Source: an uncultured Bacteroidales bacterium (lineage in GTDB: Bacteria > Bacteroidota > Bacteroidia > Bacteroidales > Paludibacteraceae). From it: a stretch of 57,496 nucleotides of DNA. The DNA is taken from positions 1 to 57,496 of the forward strand of contig CADCBP010000011.1 in the NCBI GenBank assembly GCA_902799705.1, read 5' to 3'. A program made the position numbers and the translations under genes. Every line of letters starts with the position of its first letter. The first letter of the stretch is position 1. The notes under the pieces are model-generated. The model worked only from the letters and a program-made list of their open reading frames with translations. It was not told where the DNA came from and made no database searches. This document shows, piece after piece, positions 55,685 to 57,496 of the stretch.

Positions 55685-56074
55685 TTAGTTGCCGTGTTGC
55701 TGATCATACTCAGCACCACAAACGGACCACAAGTAGGCCTTCATGGTCTTCTTGCCGTTCGGCAGGTCGCGCTGCGCGAGGAACGCAGCCTGGTCGGCAT
55801 TGATCTGCATGAGGTCTTTGGCACGCAGGCGTACTGCATTGCCTACCTCGGTGAAGCGAGAACGGATCTTCAGCTCCTTGGCTGACGGGTCGGTCGAGCG
55901 GTTGTACTCGCCTACCATGTAGACGCGCGTACAATTCGGGTTGGTGGTAGCCGCTACGCGGTGGGTAGCGAGCAAGACATTAGTGTGGTCGCTGTGCATC
56001 TGACCTTTCTTAGGACGAGCACCCAGAAGGCCGGATACATAGTCAACACCCATACCCCATTTAATTTTAGCCAT
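55685..56074 (-). CDS. Hypothetical protein, probably of a mobile or phage-like cassette
   Basis: A 129-residue soluble basic protein (MAKIKWGMGVDYVSGLLGA, THRVAATTNPNCTRVYMVGEY, QAAFLAQRDLPNGKKTMKAYLWSVCG). I do not recognise a named family. It lies next to a DUF5675 gene and a holin-like gene on the same strand, and its 3' end recurs as a fragment nearby. A hairpin (TCGGATA/TATCCGA, 56108-56125) is in its leader. Confidence 0.75.
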   Translation of the reverse strand: MAKIKWGMGVDYVSGLLGARPKKGQMHSDHTNVLLATHRVAATTNPNCTRVYMVGEYNRSTDPSAKELKIRSRFTEVGNAVRLRAKDLMQINADQAAFLAQRDLPNGKKTMKAYLWSVCGAEYDQQHGN

Positions 56075-56104
56075 AGTCTTGTGTGTTTCTCATGGATTAG
56101 ACAA

Positions 56105-56141
56105 TCGTCGGATAATATCCGACACAATAGACAAAACTTTC
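56105..56141. repeat. Hairpin plus AGACAAA tail, related to 109-150
   Basis: GTCGGATAATATCCGAC is followed by ACAATAGACAAA. This parallels the GCCGGATACTATCCGGC plus ACTAACAGACAAA unit at the window start. Confidence 0.6.
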
Positions 56142-56177
56142 TTTATAGTCGCGTGTCCTTTACGACTTACCTTTTCT

Positions 56178-56273
56178 TCACCCCCTGGAACTACATACGC
56201 CGCAAACGATGGCGAACATGATTACTGCACTAAGCAGAATAATCATCAATGATTTTGATTTGTGCTTTTTCAT
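56178..56273 (-). CDS. 31-residue hydrophobic peptide overlapping the DUF5675 gene
   Basis: ATG at 56273 opens a frame of a short basic start (MKKHKSKS) and one hydrophobic segment (LMIILLSAVIMFAIVCGVC), ending at TGA 56178. It overlaps the last 44 bp of the DUF5675 gene in another frame. It looks like a signal or lysis-type peptide, comparable to small proteins found beside phage-derived amidase genes in Bacteroidales. The coding assignment is tentative. Confidence 0.4.
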   Translation of the reverse strand: MKKHKSKSLMIILLSAVIMFAIVCGVCSSRG

Positions 56274-56601
56274 CTTCTTCTAGGTATTGGGTTACTTTAA
56301 TAAACGAGTTAACAATTTGCATCGCCACGAAGTCCACGAGTACGCACCCTGTTGAGTGTTCGGGTTTAGTGCCCATATGAATGCGTATGCCCTCGCGCTC
56401 CGGCACGTCCATGATCTGCGGCATGGGTTTTTTGAACTTAGGCGACCAAGTAATGTCGAGTTCGTACTCCCCTTCGGGAATGAGGAAGTCCGCATTTTCG
56501 ATTGTTTTCGCCTCGTAGATGGAGCCGTTATAAGGGATGGCCAAGGTTCCGATGACCGCTTTCCCGTCTTTAGACTTTCTTGTCAGTGTTGCTACTCTCA
56601 T
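56230..56601 (-). CDS. DUF5675 family protein
   Basis: A 123-residue protein with the family pattern: an early strand GTLAIPYNGSIYEAKTIEN, IPEGEYELDITWSPKFKKPMPQIMDVPEREGIRIHMGTKPEHSTGCVLV. The His and Cys of RIHMG and TGCVLV are the conserved polar residues and suggest a hydrolase- or transpeptidase-like site. DUF5675 genes are common in prophage lysis regions. It overlaps the holin-like gene by 32 bp. Confidence 0.85.
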   Translation of the reverse strand: MRVATLTRKSKDGKAVIGTLAIPYNGSIYEAKTIENADFLIPEGEYELDITWSPKFKKPMPQIMDVPEREGIRIHMGTKPEHSTGCVLVDFVAMQIVNSFIKVTQYLEEDEKAQIKIIDDYSA

Positions 56602-56803
56602 TGGTGATTTTGGATTTATAGTGGTAATCGATTCCCATTATCGAGCCTGCAAAGGTGGCGGCTTCTCCGAAAGCGACAAGGACTGTTTCGTGAATTTGTC
56701 CTGCGGGGTCGGTTTTGACGCCTACAAAGAGCAGCGCCAAGCCCCCAAGGACGACCAAAGCGGCGATGATGAGTTGGATGATATTTGTCTGTTTTTCTTT
56801 CAT
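56570..56803 (-). CDS. Small holin-like membrane protein
   Basis: A 77-residue protein with two hydrophobic segments (IIQLIIAALVVLGGLALLFVGV and TVLVAFGEAATFAGSIMGI), separated by a short charged loop, and a hydrophilic C-terminal tail. The size and layout suit a phage holin. It is translated from its own promoter at 56823-56853. ATG 56803 is chosen because the earlier in-frame Met lies at the promoter. Confidence 0.65.
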   Translation of the reverse strand: MKEKQTNIIQLIIAALVVLGGLALLFVGVKTDPAGQIHETVLVAFGEAATFAGSIMGIDYHYKSKITNESSNTDKKV

Positions 56804-56822
56804 GGTTTTTCGAATTGCGGTG

Positions 56823-56853
56823 CAAAAGTAGTACAAAAAAACGAGACCGCCAA
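56823..56853 (-). promoter_or_regulatory. Promoter of the holin-DUF5675 genes, overlapping a terminator
   Basis: On the minus strand TTG at 56853-56851 and TACTTTTG at 56830-56823, with 20 bp between. The -33 element lies in the loop of the terminator hairpin just upstream. Confidence 0.65.
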
Positions 56854-56867
56854 GGAAAGCAGTCTCG
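56842..56867 (-). terminator. Intrinsic terminator after the 56890 gene
   Basis: CGAGACCGC (56842-56850) pairs with GCAGTCTCG (56859-56867), with one mismatch. Seven T residues follow on the minus strand. Confidence 0.75.
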
Positions 56868-56889
56868 CAAGTCTAAAAAATGGTCGTTT

Positions 56890-57117
56890 TCAATTTTTGT
56901 CAATTGGATAGCCTACATATTCGGCAAATTCATGCGCGATGTAAGGCGACATCCATCCTTTGCGTTTTATCAGACCCGCCCATCCAGTTTTGTGCCTTTT
57001 CTTTTTACCGAAACAAATGAGCAGAGTATTAAACGCGTCTTTGGGGTTTATGTAGTTCATACGCACTTGCAGGCGTTTAATCATATCTGCAAGGAACACT
57101 CTATTTTCTTTCCTCAT
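56890..57117 (-). CDS. Small basic protein of unknown function
   Basis: A 75-residue Lys-rich protein (KKKRHKTGWAGLIKRKGW, then AHEFAEYVGYPIDKN). I do not recognise it. It overlaps the upstream gene as ATGA and is followed by a terminator, so the two make a small operon. Confidence 0.65.
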   Translation of the reverse strand: MRKENRVFLADMIKRLQVRMNYINPKDAFNTLLICFGKKKRHKTGWAGLIKRKGWMSPYIAHEFAEYVGYPIDKN

Positions 57118-57461
57118 AAGCCGAAAGTAGTTTTGAGATTGATGATGTCGCTCGCATTGTAGGTCGCTTTGTTCTTGTCAGCGTAGTTGCGCCTTACCTG
57201 CTCGGAGGCGATGAAGCATCTTGCCTCATAGAGAGCGGTTTGCAGTTCGAGCCAATCGACTTTAATGTCAGCGATGTGCAACTTCATTTTCGCCTGTTCG
57301 GCACAAGCGACGATGAATCGCCAATGTCCGTCCGGCGGTACGATCCCTTTTGAGTTGCGCTTGGCGAAGAAGCCGTTTTTACGTTTTTGGATGTGGAATC
57401 CGAAGCCACGTCCTACAGAGCCTGTCAGGCTTTCACATTGTTTTGTTAAGATGATTTTCAT
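57114..57461 (-). CDS. Hypothetical protein, probably of a mobile or phage-like cassette
   Basis: A 115-residue protein with a conserved-looking start (LTGSVGRGFGFHIQKRKNGFFAKRNSKGIVPPDGHWRFIVACAEQ) and end (ASDIINLKTTFGL). Similar sequences occur, as I recall, in short phage-like gene groups of gut Bacteroidales. The function is unknown. It starts 35 bp from the window edge, so any genes upstream of it are not visible. Confidence 0.65.
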   Translation of the reverse strand: MKIILTKQCESLTGSVGRGFGFHIQKRKNGFFAKRNSKGIVPPDGHWRFIVACAEQAKMKLHIADIKVDWLELQTALYEARCFIASEQVRRNYADKNKATYNASDIINLKTTFGL

Positions 57462-57496
57462 AATTGATAGAATTTAATTCTGAAGTAGTAAATGAG

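Overview
The window comes from a Gram-negative Bacteroidota genome, most likely order Bacteroidales. Genes start at promoters of the Bacteroidota type (TTG or TTTG, about 20 bp, then TAnnTTTG), found upstream of hppA, the SRP RNA, the bactofilin gene, cdsA, rho and others. The families also fit: DUF4835, DUF4831, DUF5723/OmpA, DUF1015, the type IX secretion proteins PorT and a PorE-like OmpA lipoprotein, and a Na+/H+-pumping class of pyrophosphatase. The family or genus cannot be fixed from this sequence alone.

Layout. Positions 1-375 hold three tandem hairpins and the hppA promoter. 376-4513 (+) carries membrane pyrophosphatase, guanine deaminase and lipoate ligase. 4508-11933 (-) carries rsmG, a YebC-family regulator, an OmpA/DUF5723 porin with its lipoprotein partner, and a RecD-like helicase. 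A small SRP RNA gene (+) lies at about 12114-12219. From 12227 to 37590 runs one long minus-strand block: a T9SS-type subtilase, rlmD, an amidase, a TraB-like protein, a TPR protein, PBP1A, hemW, rarA, recN, two DUF envelope proteins, aroE, tilS, ettA, folA-thyA, a PorE-like protein, DUF1015 and bactofilin. 37782-41973 (+) has a small membrane protein, OmpH/Skp, a Wzi-like outer-membrane protein and a secreted protein. 41974-45268 (-) has a glycosyltransferase, a lipid A-type acyltransferase, cdsA and an AT-rich acetyltransferase. 45821-47047 (+) ends with ribF. 47010-54757 (-) has a beta-helix lipoprotein, porT, a TonB-type receptor, aroQ, a four-helix-bundle protein and rho. The last 2.7 kb is a hairpin-rich stretch followed by small phage-like genes.

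The main theme of the gene content is envelope building: peptidoglycan synthesis and turnover, phospholipid and LPS synthesis, outer-membrane folding, T9SS export and cargo. Repair and translation-support housekeeping genes make up most of the rest.

The most unusual feature is a window-wide set of degenerate short tandem arrays whose unit sequence differs from site to site while the period stays at 7 (often), 8 or 11 bp. They fill many gaps between genes and supply several stop and start codons. They also encode parts of proteins: the hydrophobic core of at least four signal peptides (three sharing one 16-residue block), the N-terminus and C-terminus of AroQ, three segments of the DUF1015 protein, and segments of a RecD-like helicase, AroE and a glycosyltransferase. 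One array is a bacterial copy of the plant telomere heptamer. None of the three periods is divisible by 3, so gain or loss of one unit inside a gene would shift the frame.
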